Shown here: piece after piece, positions 23,857 through 33,439 of the stretch
Numbering within the stretch: position 1 is the first letter of the stretch
How the letters are laid out: every line of letters begins with the position of its first letter
Position numbers and translations under genes: made by a program
NCBI GenBank assembly: GCA_050084515.1
Contig: CM114274.1
Location: forward strand, 3,658,001-3,722,000
Direction: 5' to 3'
Source: Blasia pusilla
Lineage: Eukaryota > Marchantiophyta > Marchantiopsida > Blasiales
Length of the DNA: 64,000 nt
Notes under the pieces: generated by a model
The model's input: only the letters and a program-made list of their open reading frames with translations
What the model was told of the DNA's origin: nothing
The model's database searches: none

Positions 23857-24689
23857 TGCTATCTTCCCTCTCCTAATAATTTAGGTTAGTCATGTTTTAC
23901 GTTTATAAATTATAACTTATTCCTAAGGATTGTGCAGATAATCATTGAAATTGGAAAGTGCAACTTTTTAAAGAAAATCCAATCTTATCTAGCATGTTCC
24001 AATTTCTATCCTTCTATCATTTGCACTTGCTTGATCTCAATCCATGCAAGCATAGGTACTACTTGTGGTAAGCCAAAAACCAAGTCACAATCAAGAATAT
24101 ATCACATAAGAGGCCCCATAAATTTGTTTTGAAAAGGGAATCAAAAGGATAATTTGAATAAAAGAGAACTCATCAAGAAAGAAAAAAGGAGATCCAAAAG
24201 AATCAACCACACCCAAAGTCACAAAAGCCCGTTGAGAAGAGCTAGGAAATAAGTGCAATATAAAATAACCCCACTAGAAAATATAGCAAGAAAGGTCAAC
24301 ATAAAAAAACAAACAAAATATCTAACAAAATGAAAAACCCAAAAGTAGTCATGAAGAGCGTTTGGATAGGTTTTCCTAGTCCATTGTTTTTTAGAGTACA
24401 TGAAACCTTACTCAGATTTTTGAAACCATATCAAACTGCATCCCTATAGAGTTCCATGCTGTCCATTATTTTTTTCCTTGGAAAATAATTCTATACTGTG
24501 AATGAATATTTGGTGTGTACTCAAGTTGGACTCCTCTTCCCTCCCATCTACTCGCAAAATGGACCAAAATTAACCTATGCATACTTGCATTAATCTAAAA
24601 TTCCCTACTAGTTCTTTTCCCAATTGCCAAAGTGACCATGACACATATTGGTGGAAAGCTCATTTCTAACTATATAAAGGTCATTTCCA
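23854..24689. other. AT-rich spacer
   Basis: No supported gene or element end. Confidence 0.4.
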
Positions 24690-24862
24690 ATCGCCCTTTC
24701 GTCACTTCCAGGCCGGTTGTGGCCTTCACACATACTCGACTCGTTGAGTCCCCCTTTTTTTGTATTCCTATGTGTTTTCCACCACCCGCACACATACTCA
24801 ACTCCTTTATTTATATTCCTGCCTGTTTTCCACCACCCGCTTTTTATTGAGGTTTTCTTCGT
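24690..24862 (+). repeat. Dispersed repeat G, copy 2, with internal duplication
   Basis: Contains GGTTGTGGCCTTC, ACTCGACTCGTTGAGTCCCC and TGTTTTCCACCACCCGC. The unit from CACATACTC to CCACCCGC is duplicated in tandem (period about 60 bp). Copies also lie at 17500-17640 and, inverted, at 29690-29800. Confidence 0.55.
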
Positions 24863-25306
24863 CCATAACTATGTACGAAGTAATCTGGTAAACGAGCTTC
24901 TTTTAACAAAGAGGTCGGAGCCTTGGTCCTCCTTTTTTACAAAGAAGTCTACGTGGTGGTCCAGTTGACTCCTACCCTCAAAAACCTTAACAAAAGGCCG
25001 AAGGTTTTTCCCAGCAGTCAGAATGTAAAGGTCCTTCCATTTCCGAAAGACGAGAATAGGCCGCACAGTGACGAGGTTCGATCGGACGGAGTAGGGAGCG
25101 TTCGACAACGATCGGACGGAGAAGCTGGGCTCACTTGCATCGACCGTCCGATTCCGGCTCTTCGGAAATGTGCACGTCGTCGTGAATTCCCGGCCGTCGA
25201 ATCCCGCCCACGACATCGGCCGGCTTCAGCTGTCGGATCGAGAGATGTACGGTGCGTATCACTCACATCACCGCGGTGAAACGCGTACGCCCGGAGGGTG
25301 TGAACC
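24863..25306. other. GC-richer flank upstream of the F-box gene
   Basis: GC content rises here relative to the left side. Several overlapping frames are open but none has a recognisable domain. Confidence 0.4.
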
Positions 25307-25360
25307 CCATCCATCCATCCATCCATCCACGTATCCACGGATGGATGGGTGGATGGATGG
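25307..25360. repeat. ATCC/GGAT inverted microsatellite
   Basis: About six CCAT units (25307-25330) are followed, after a short spacer, by GGAT units (25339-25360). The two halves are complementary and could form a hairpin. Confidence 0.8.
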
Positions 25361-25362
25361 AA

Positions 25363-25387
25363 GGGGAGGGGGTGGGGGTGGGGGGGC
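25363..25387 (+). other. G-quadruplex-capable G-run
   Basis: Four G-runs (GGGG, GGGGG, GGGGG, GGGGGGG) separated by single A or T. This meets the usual quadruplex pattern with one-base loops. It sits about 700 bp upstream of the F-box start. Confidence 0.6.
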
Positions 25388-26040
25388 AGGTATCGTTCGG
25401 TCTAGTCTACGACTGGCGTACGAGGGGTGGGATAGCTCCAGTTAAGGCCGGGAGTGTTTACGGGATCTGACCTGAAAGCGTTGACCCGTGCGGTTCGATC
25501 CACTCCCTCCCGTAACGTTATTCCACGGCGAACAGCGGAGCCCGGGGAACAGAGGACTCGGAGGAGACGATGGGAAGTCAATTGTTCTTCCGGGCAGGGC
25601 AGCGGTGAAATTCATCTTTTGGTGGGCTTCTGACAACACTGATTGTTTGTGCGAGAGATTCGCCTAAGAAATCCGAGCGGGAGCCTCGCGAGAGCTGCGG
25701 AATGGAATGCAGAACATGCGGCAGCTGCGGGGAGTGAAGCGATCATTACTAGCATTAGCGATCGGGGATTCGTAATGGCGCGTTGGTGGGCTACGACTCG
25801 AGTAGGGGGCTACCTGCATTCCCGGGCTCCGCCTGCGCGCAGGGGAGAGCGCGACCACCAGTGCGGGAATTAGAAGAATGAGAGGCAGGGATCGGTCATG
25901 CACGTGCTTTATAACGAGAGAAGGGACCTGGCGATCCTGAGTTTTCGTAGCTTCCGCATTCCGGGAGTTAGAGAGAGGCTGTGCGCTCGCACTCTCTCAC
26001 ACGGCCAGAAACCAGAGAACGAGACAGAGAGACGGACAGA
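25388..26040. promoter_or_regulatory. Upstream region of the F-box gene
   Basis: A GC-rich ~650-bp region directly upstream of the F-box gene, without a credible coding frame. It probably holds the promoter and the start of the 5' UTR. No TATA box was convincingly placed. Confidence 0.35.
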
Positions 26041-26090
26041 GGGGGGGGGGGTGGGGTTTTGAGATTGAGAGAGAGAGAGAGAGAGAGAGC
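26041..26090 (+). repeat. G-run and (GA)n tract in the 5' leader
   Basis: A run of ten or more G residues, then a GA tract ending two bases before the start codon of the F-box gene. GA/CT tracts near start sites are common in plant 5' UTRs. Confidence 0.7.
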
Positions 26091-26091
26091 C

Positions 26092-26943
26092 ATGGAGTAT
26101 GACGAGAGCGGAGTCGAAATGGGGGAAGAGGGGCCGTGGGGGACTCTCATAGGGGAGGCCCTGGCAGAGGTGTTTGCGAGGCTGACATTCGAGGAGAGGT
26201 TGAGGACGGTGCCGTTGGTCTGCAAGGGGTGGAGAAACGCGTCGTATGATCCTGCCTGCTGGAGGAAAGTGGACATGGAGCCATGGTTCCAGGGTAGAAG
26301 TGAGGAGGATTACTACTGGGAGTTCGAGTGCGAGGAGAAGATGGAGTTCCTCGTCAAAAAGGTCGTGGATCGGGCCTGCGGGCAAATCCGCGAGCTTCGC
26401 ACCATGTTTTGCACGAATGAGAGCGTCGACTACATCGCTCAGAGGTGTCCTCTGCTGACGGTGCTGAGCATTCCCAACAGCTTCCATGTCACCGACTCAT
26501 CCGCCTGTAAGGTGGCGGAGAATTGTCCCCGGCTGCAGCACTTGGATTTGAGCGACTGCTACCATCTCTCGATCAAGGCGTTGGAAGCCTTTGGGACTAA
26601 TTGCCCGTCTTTGGTAGGCTTGAATCGGAACATGATGAAGTGCCTCGATTTCGAGGGCATCGTAGTTCCCTCGGGTGACGACGAGACCGTGATTGTGGCC
26701 AGGCATATGATGAATTTGAAGTCTCTGGAGCTCAAGAAGTCCACTCTGACGGACTTGGGCTTGTCCCACATAGCCAAGGGTTGCACGCGATTAGAGAGCC
26801 TGAACCTCGCTTGCTGCGCCGAAGTCTCACCCACAGCAGTGGAGAATGTGACCACCCTTAGCTCAAATCTCCAACAATTCGTAAAACCGATCAATGCGCG
26901 CATGCATGTGAATCAGAAGTTCCTCTGGGTGCTCTTCGACTAG
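26092..26943 (+). CDS. F-box/LRR protein, SKIP1/FBW2-like
   Basis: A single-exon gene of 283 residues. The start is the ATG at 26092 in the context GCCATGGAG; the frame remains open upstream only through the GA repeat, without an earlier ATG. Residues ~16-60 form the F-box: LIGEALAEVFARLTFEERLR, then VPLVCKGWRNASYDPACWRK, followed by DMEPWF, a signature of the plant SKIP1/FBW2 group. Leucine-rich repeats follow (TVLSIPN, LQHLDLSDCYHLS, LKSLELKKSTLTDLGL, LESLNLACC). Such proteins link a substrate to an SCF ubiquitin ligase through SKP1, in the cytoplasm or nucleus. Length fits the family (about 280-310 residues). There are no in-frame stops, unlike the surrounding elements, so it is likely functional. 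Its substrate cannot be inferred. Confidence 0.85.
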   Translation: MEYDESGVEMGEEGPWGTLIGEALAEVFARLTFEERLRTVPLVCKGWRNASYDPACWRKVDMEPWFQGRSEEDYYWEFECEEKMEFLVKKVVDRACGQIRELRTMFCTNESVDYIAQRCPLLTVLSIPNSFHVTDSSACKVAENCPRLQHLDLSDCYHLSIKALEAFGTNCPSLVGLNRNMMKCLDFEGIVVPSGDDETVIVARHMMNLKSLELKKSTLTDLGLSHIAKGCTRLESLNLACCAEVSPTAVENVTTLSSNLQQFVKPINARMHVNQKFLWVLFD

Positions 26944-29689
26944 CACCTCACGGGCATTCTCAGAACAAAAACGCGCCACCACCATCCACCGCACTCGACG
27001 TCCTCAACAAACCGCAGTGCGTGCAACAGCGATGCGTGCCACCAGCAACGTCAGCGTGCTAGCTTCGCCGTGACCTGTTGATCCAAAATAGTGGAGCTGG
27101 TCAAGAAATCTGCACACACACGATAGATCGGCAATGCCGAACGTCGCCCTTCGTCATTCCGTGGGGTTCGGTTCTTTGTCAAGGATCCCTCCCCACTCAG
27201 AGGCGGAGATCGAAACCCCCACGTTTCTTGAAGACCCCGGGTCTCGAAGCATACCACGGAAGAGCTGTTCTCGTAAAGCCTGGCGATGGTCGAAGTGTGC
27301 ATTTCATGGCTGGGAGCTCTCCGGGAGGAAAGTTCGAAATTGAGGAAGGGCCAATCGCAGTTTAGGGATCGCAGATTTCGTAGAGTTTATTAGTTCCTGT
27401 AATTAATTGGCTGAATTCATGAGCTCCGCAGTGGCTTCATGGCCTACACGCTGAAGAGCGTCAGACTGGTCAGGACAGGAGATCCTTTCCGATTCGAGCT
27501 CCTGAATCTGTCCAGCTCGCCCTTATGATGCTGATGATTTATGCACCTCCACTTCGACTCCCCGAGATATGAATGTATGGTGAAGGTGTCATGCAACAAC
27601 ACACCCTAGCATTGTGACCAGTCCGTGTGGAGTCTGGAATATTGATGTACTTTTGTTGGATATCCATCCATGAAATGCAAAAATGGGAACAGGAGCTGGA
27701 CTCCTCATATCTGCACTGTCTTTCCATATCCACCCTTCAGTTTTTATGCAGTTAATTTTACGCGGCTCCTCACGACAGGCTGCTTGCGCACTCGCCAGTG
27801 TCATGTCGTATGTAAGTGAGATCCGAATGTCCTCCATGCGACGAGGCTTTGCTTTTGGTTTCCATTCCTTGGCTCGTTCTTCCCGAGGCTAGAAATTTGG
27901 ATCTGGCAGCGTGCCCAAACTCTTTCCCACTCCCTTTCGTGCACATGCCGAATCAATCAAAATCTCTCTCTCTATATATATATATATGACAAAGGTACCG
28001 TCTGCACTTTATATATATACGACAAAGGTACCGTCCGGTCTTTATTCGATCGCTGCACTTGGGAGGGAGGACACCCGCTTTCCGGGGTGATGCTCCGCAC
28101 CAAATGATTCCGTTCCGAAAGGTCGGCACCAAGCCAGGTCTGTAGGTAGCGTGCGAGACCTAGCAGAGGGCAGGGCAGGTGAAGCAGTGATTCATAATCA
28201 ATTTCTCACCCTTCAGAGCGCTAATCCATCGTGGGCTCCGGAGTCCGGACCACGCGGATCGATGCCAGGATCGACCACAACGACTATCCAAACAGTATTC
28301 ATTGGCTTGTTTTTAACTAGGAGGATAATCTCGATCAGAGGAAGCAAACGCTCTGGAGATTTGTCTCTATCTGGCCTGTATGCAAACCCCGAATCCACCA
28401 CCCGATCGAGGGATATGCCGTGAGCGAGCGCACATGGCTCGCCGGTGCACTTTTGTCTTCAAAGCCGGAGCGATCCGAATTGGCGAGCGACGAAAGGTAG
28501 TCCCTTTTCATTGGGACTTCGAGGAAGCTTGATGCCCACTCTGCCTCCCAGCCAGGCGGGTTTCTTGGTTTCTGGCGGAATCATGGCATTCCCCTCCACT
28601 CTAATCGAATACGTTGCAGCTGCAGATGATCACTGTAGTTGCGATTGGGCTGCAGCTGAAAATCGGTCATCTGATGGCAGCCAAAAAGCCGCAGACGCGA
28701 GGTTACGGAGGAGTCTTTTCTTTGTGAACGAACCTACCATGCACCAATTCTCTGACAGCACCGAACGCGATCGATGACGAGTGCGGCGCATGAATAGATC
28801 GAGGTCCGGAGAACCGGTTGTTCATCAGCTCCGTGAGCTTCGCGCGCGCGATTATCGCGTAGGGAGGCGAGCGTGATGGGATCACTAGTGGGTGGAATGC
28901 TAGAATCGGAGGTCTTCCATGGATGCCAACAATGTTGGTTTCCAAAGGATGCGATCGCCGCAGTCAGTTTCAAATGGAGTTGGACCCGTGAACGACTTGT
29001 GAAGCTGACAGGGTGTGCCATGCGATCATTCGACTCTGGAAACGACGGAGCAGCGAGTCTCGCTCAATGAAATACGTCCTTTGTAGCCATTTCTCTTGAG
29101 ATCAGTGAGCGATATCGTCTCCTCCTGTGGCCGCACAAGTGCGGCAGCAGACGGTCCTTTCTAGCTACTCGTTTCAGACCAGAGACCAGGCGGGCAGATA
29201 GTAGGCGACATTGCGGATGTCCACCCGCAACACGGCACGCCGTATCTTCCACAAGTCATCCTCATCGGCCAGGTCAGGGACGAAGCGAGCCATGTCTGAC
29301 TCTCTCGAGCTGCTGCCGATAGTACATGGTCGCGATGCTGCTGTCAGCAGATTCTTGACGTCACATCTCCTGAACTCGATATCCAGCCCCGCCCCGAGAT
29401 GTGCTTCCTATTCCGATTGTCAACAGATTGGATGAGCCAAACCGCACATGTTCACCGTCTCACGTCTCGTGGGCCGGACCACAAACCACTTTTTCGAGGG
29501 TTCGATGTCTATAACTAATTACATTACGGAGGTCAAAGATGGACGATTCCGCCCAATTATTGTCCATCGACATGATGCTGCTGCGCCTCTACCCTCAGGG
29601 ACCGCCCCGAGAGCGGAGTCCGGCCGCCATATCCGAATCCTCGGCGAACATCTTCATGACCAGCTTCACGATCGCCTGGGGATCCACGA
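26944..29689. other. Intergenic region downstream of the F-box gene
   Basis: Moderately GC-rich, without a recognisable gene. A tandem pair of about 40 bp with ACAAAGGTACCGTC lies at about 27975-28042. Other frames here lack a family match. Confidence 0.4.
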
Positions 29690-29800
29690 GAAGAAAGAAA
29701 GATGCACTTCGATAAAAACGAGTGATGGAAAACCCATCGGAAGTACAAAAGAGGGGGACTCAAAGAGTCAAAACCTGAAGGCCACAACACGACCAAAGAA
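29690..29800 (-). repeat. Dispersed repeat G, copy 3
   Basis: The reverse complement contains GTTGTGGCCTTC, TTGAGTCCCCCT and CCGATGGGTTTTCCATCA, as in the copies at 17.5 and 24.7 kb. Confidence 0.5.
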
Positions 29801-30499
29801 GAAGGAGAGCCACAAGGCCACGAGAAGGGGAGCTAGCGCTTCGCCTATGGCCGATCAAATCGTGTTTATTATTTATATGGGGAGAGCCGTCAAACCCGCT
29901 CGCACATACGTTACGTTCAGTCTTGGAAAGCGCCTGCTCTCCTCACGTTGGGCGATTCAACCCGGTCGATCGAATCGCGCGGACTCCTCGTTCTCGACCT
30001 TTAGGCCTCTTCGCGCAACGCTACACCATTAGAGCACGACCACAAGTCTCTCTTCTCCCCTCCCCCTTCGATAGAGAGAGAATACAGAGCATTGATTGCT
30101 CTTTTGTGACCCGTGACCACGCCCGGGTCGGAAATGAGTCCATTGGCCGTGCCGGAAGAGGGGAGAATGTAAAACATTTTCCCGGCGCCTCTTTCCCGTC
30201 CGCTCGCTCCGCTATTACTTGGGTTCGGATATCCGCACCAGTTGGGGGTTAGAATTTTTTGATCCCATGGCCTGCCCATTGGCATAGATGGCAAGGCCAT
30301 GTTGAATTTGAAATTCAAATTTTCAGCATATAAGTGGCCAAGGCAAGTAGAGTGCAAGAGTTGCACGGAGTTTTATTCATGCTGCTGCAAATTTGCATAG
30401 AGCCCTTCCTGTGAGCTAGGTTCCATCGTGCTTTCTTTGTGTGAGTAATCTCCACCAAAGCGTATGTTGCTGGATCTGTGTGGTTGCTCCAATGATAGA
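29801..30499. other. Intergenic spacer
   Basis: No supported coding sequence. It marks the end of the GC-richer island before the tandem-repeat block. Confidence 0.4.
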
Positions 30500-32012
30500 G
30501 GCTACGTGTTCCCTGAAGTACTTCTTGATTGAACAAATCTATGAGGTTGCCACGATGCGGTCATTGCAACCCTTTTGTCTTGCTCTTCATGCTGGTTCCC
30601 GCTTGAGCCCATCCACTATTGTAGATCTTATTGGCGCAGGCGCAATTTCTCTATTGCGGAGCGATGCCAGAATGCTTTTCGATCTAATCAACTGAGCGAA
30701 CGCCATTGATTCATTGAACAACATGCTAATCTTTGAGAATCCGGGTAGAGACGCCTGTCAAGAAATGTGAAAGCTATATATCTAGAATATATATTTCAAT
30801 ATGTAGGAGTTTAATATGATCGATGATTCAATGGTAGAGGCCTCAATGGTAGATTTTGAATCAAGAGCTATCTGTATCATCAATTTGTCCTCCAAATCAT
30901 TTCTTGATTCTACTATTTGTGGCAAATGTATATGCTTGCCTTTATGGACTCATTGCGGCCCCTTTGTCTTCCTCTTCATGCTGGTCCCCCCTTGAGGCCG
31001 TCCACCGTTGTAGATCGTATTGGCGCAATTTCTTTGTTACGGAGCGATGCCAGAATGCCTTCCGATGTAATTAATTGACCGAACGCCATTGATTCTCTAA
31101 ACAACATGCTAATCTTTGAGAATCCGGGTAGAGACGTCCGTCAAGAAATATGACAGCTGTATATGTAGAGTATATATTTCAATATGTAGGAGTTGAGGAT
31201 GATCAATGGTAGAGGCTGAATCAACACCTATGTGTGTCATCAATATGTCTTCTAAAGTACTTCTTGATTCTACTATTTGTGGCGAATGTATGTGCTTGCC
31301 TTTATGGACTCATTGCGACCCCTTTGTCTTGCTCTTCATGTTGGTTCCCCCCTTGAGGCCGTCCACCGTTGTAGATCGTATTGGCGCAATTTCTCTTTTG
31401 CGGAGCCAGAATGCCAGAATGCCTTCCGATGTAATTAACTGACCGGACGCCACTGATTCATTAAACATCATGCCAATCTTCGAGAATCCGGTAGAGACGT
31501 CTGTCAAGAAATGTGACAACTGTATATATAGAATATATATTCAATATGTAGGGGCTGAGGATTATCAACCCACATGCATGAGTTTCTAATTAGCAATTTG
31601 ACAATTCTGTCATTTTTCAGGGCAAGTGATTGAAATGCACACACTCAATAGTGTGAGTACTGGTTTGATATTGTTATGTTGCCTAAAAGCATTGAGTTTC
31701 TTATTTTTTCTTTTGTGAAGATGTTGGTTATTTTTAAATGCCTCAATGGTCGAGGCCGAATGAATAGTTTTGTGTGACATCAATATGCCTTGTTAATCAT
31801 TTCTTGATTGTACTAGTTGTGGTGAATCTACGTGCTTGCCTTTGTGGAGTCACTGCGATCCCTTTGTCTTGCTCCGGTATTCGAGATCCTAATGGAACAA
31901 TTTGTCTGTTGTTTAGCGATTCCAGAACGCTTGCCGATGGAATGCCTTCATTGAGTAGCATGTTGAGATTGGAGAATCTGGTTGGAGACTTTTATCTGAA
32001 AATGTGACAACT
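30500..32012 (+). repeat. Tandem array of diverged ~360-bp units
   Basis: Four diverged units are visible. Their shared anchor (CATTGC..CCC.TTTGTCTT(G/C)CTC) lies at about 30564, 30951, 31311 and 31851. Units share TTGGCGCAATTTCT, GAATGCCTTCCGATGTAATTAA, GAATCCGGGTAGAGACG, TCAATATGTAGG and CTTGATTCTACTA. Spacing is about 387, 360 and 540 bp, the last unit being the most diverged. Each unit makes a short plus-strand frame of 60-80 codons, but these do not resemble a protein family. Confidence 0.65.
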
Positions 32013-32030
32013 ATAAAAAGTTGAAGAGAA

Positions 32031-32087
32031 TGTGTAGTTCAATATCTAGGTGCTGAGACCCACAGCACCTAGATATTGAACTACACA
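32031..32087. repeat. Perfect 25-bp inverted repeat (hairpin)
   Basis: Arms at 32031-32055 and 32063-32087 are perfect reverse complements, with a 7-base loop (AGACCCA). The arm includes TCAATATCTAGGTGCTG. Its partial likeness to the repeat units (TTCAATATGTAGG) suggests that it arose from the last unit. Confidence 0.85.
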
Positions 32088-32492
32088 TTTAGCTTTAGCT
32101 TTCCTAACTTTCACCTTTATTGCGAGGGGTTAAGATTGATCAACCCTCGTGCATGAGTTTGTAATACAATGATCTGCTTGGTTGTCATTTGTAGAGCAAA
32201 AGTTAGTGAAATGCATGTACTTTATACGGAATGCTTACCACGTCAGGATGATAAAAAGCATTATGTCCATGCCATAGCATTTGTAATTTAGTTCCATTAT
32301 CATCAGTTTAGATTGCCTTTCCCTTTTACTTGCTCTAGAGTGATCAAGAAAGTGAATGTAAACCTAACATTTCATTTGGAATGTTTGTCTTTCTTAGACG
32401 TGTAGAGGTGCTTAAGTTAAGGAGCATATACCCTAAAAATTGTCCCATTCCGGTTGTGATTGAAGGGTACGAGGTGATTCTAGTGGATACAC
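32088..32492 (+). other. Spacer with a short open segment
   Basis: A plus-strand open segment at about 32393-32506 reads LRRVEVLKLRSIYPKNCPIP before the next ORF, in a different frame. It may be an exon of the following gene. No family match. Confidence 0.25.
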
Positions 32493-32807
32493 ATGGCTTC
32501 AAGTGAACCAATTGTGACAAGATTTCCTCCAAAGCTTAACAAGGTGAAAGTTAGGAAAGCTAAATTAGAGGAAGAATTAGAGTTGGAAAAATTTTCACAA
32601 TTGGAAGCAGAATTAAAAAAACGTGGAGAGGACAGGGATGAGTTCTACATCGAATGTGCTATCTTAGAGCAAGAGGAGAAAGATAGGGCACAATCTATGG
32701 CTTATGTTGAAACCCTCCAGTGTGAAGAACGGTTAGCAGCATACAGAAAGAAAGTTGAGAAGGAGGAGAGAAGGTGGAAAAATATAAAGGATTGGTCACC
32801 AAAATGA
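32493..32807 (+). CDS. Small charged coiled-coil protein, hypothetical
   Basis: The ATG at 32493 opens a frame of 104 residues. The composition is coding-like: KVRKAKLEEELELEKFSQLE and KKVEKEERRWKNIKDW are strongly helical and rich in E and K, fitting a coiled coil through most of the length. No signal peptide, membrane segment or catalytic motif is visible. It lies among repeats, so it may be a fragment of a transposon-encoded protein. Function not recognised. Confidence 0.35.
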   Translation: MASSEPIVTRFPPKLNKVKVRKAKLEEELELEKFSQLEAELKKRGEDRDEFYIECAILEQEEKDRAQSMAYVETLQCEERLAAYRKKVEKEERRWKNIKDWSPK

Positions 32808-32857
32808 TTTTTGGTCGTATACTTGCTTTCAAACCTAGCCTTTGAGCTAAAACATTG

Positions 32858-33343
32858 TTTGAAATGGGCTTGATGGAAGTAAATTCAAGGTTTGTGGAAG
32901 CACTTTTTTTTGCTGATTCTTCATAAGCATAAATCGTGTTTATCATGAATTTATTTTGTAGCGTATTCTTTTTCATGTATAGAGTAAATACTCGCGCCAT
33001 GACAGTCATATTGTGTCATATGTACCAATAGATTACTAAGAATACTCAATGGCATGTGGGCATTGTGGGATAAAGGGAAGCATTGTACTTGCTCCATAGG
33101 GTGAAGCTTTGGTACATTGGGATTCTTGGTTGAATTTATTAGGCGAAGCCTGAATTTTTGAATTTGTTAAAAACTTCCCTCGCTCTTTTTGTATCCTACA
33201 AAGCATGCTCTCTCAAGAAACATGGAATGAAGTTTGGAATTGGAGCACTTATTCAATACAAATGTTTATTTTGTTGGCCATTAGAGAGTGATGTCTACAT
33301 ATCTCCTTCCAATCGAATATTAAAAATTTCAAAACTATTGGAA
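32858..33343 (+). repeat. Direct duplication, copy 1
   Basis: About 350 bp here match 34229-34603 (TTTGAAATGGGCTTGATGGA, GGGTGAAGCTTTGGTA, TTTTGTATCCTA, GGAATTGGAGCACTTATTCA). This copy holds about 110-130 extra bases at about 32935-33055. Confidence 0.7.
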
Positions 33344-33439
33344 GGTCTCCGACACAATTGTATGAAACTCATGTGAATGATTTAACGCATGGTAGGAAAA
33401 AAGATATTGAAGAAAAAAAACCTCCATTTTCATGGAATA

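Noticed and set aside
24923-25445. Overlapping ORFs of 90-118 residues upstream of the F-box gene
   Set aside because: Several frames on both strands are open because of GC-rich composition; none has a recognisable domain.
25981-26091. Longer N-terminus for the F-box protein
   Set aside because: The upstream extension has no ATG, starts at GTG and only translates the G-run and GA tract. The ATG at 26092 has good context and precedes the conserved F-box.
29448-30032. Plus-strand 194-residue ORF
   Set aside because: It overlaps dispersed repeat G, has open frames opposite, and shows no domain.
30500-31560. CRISPR-like or gene-family reading of the tandem repeats
   Set aside because: Units are about 360 bp and diverged, without short constant repeats and spacers, and the short frames are not conserved as protein.
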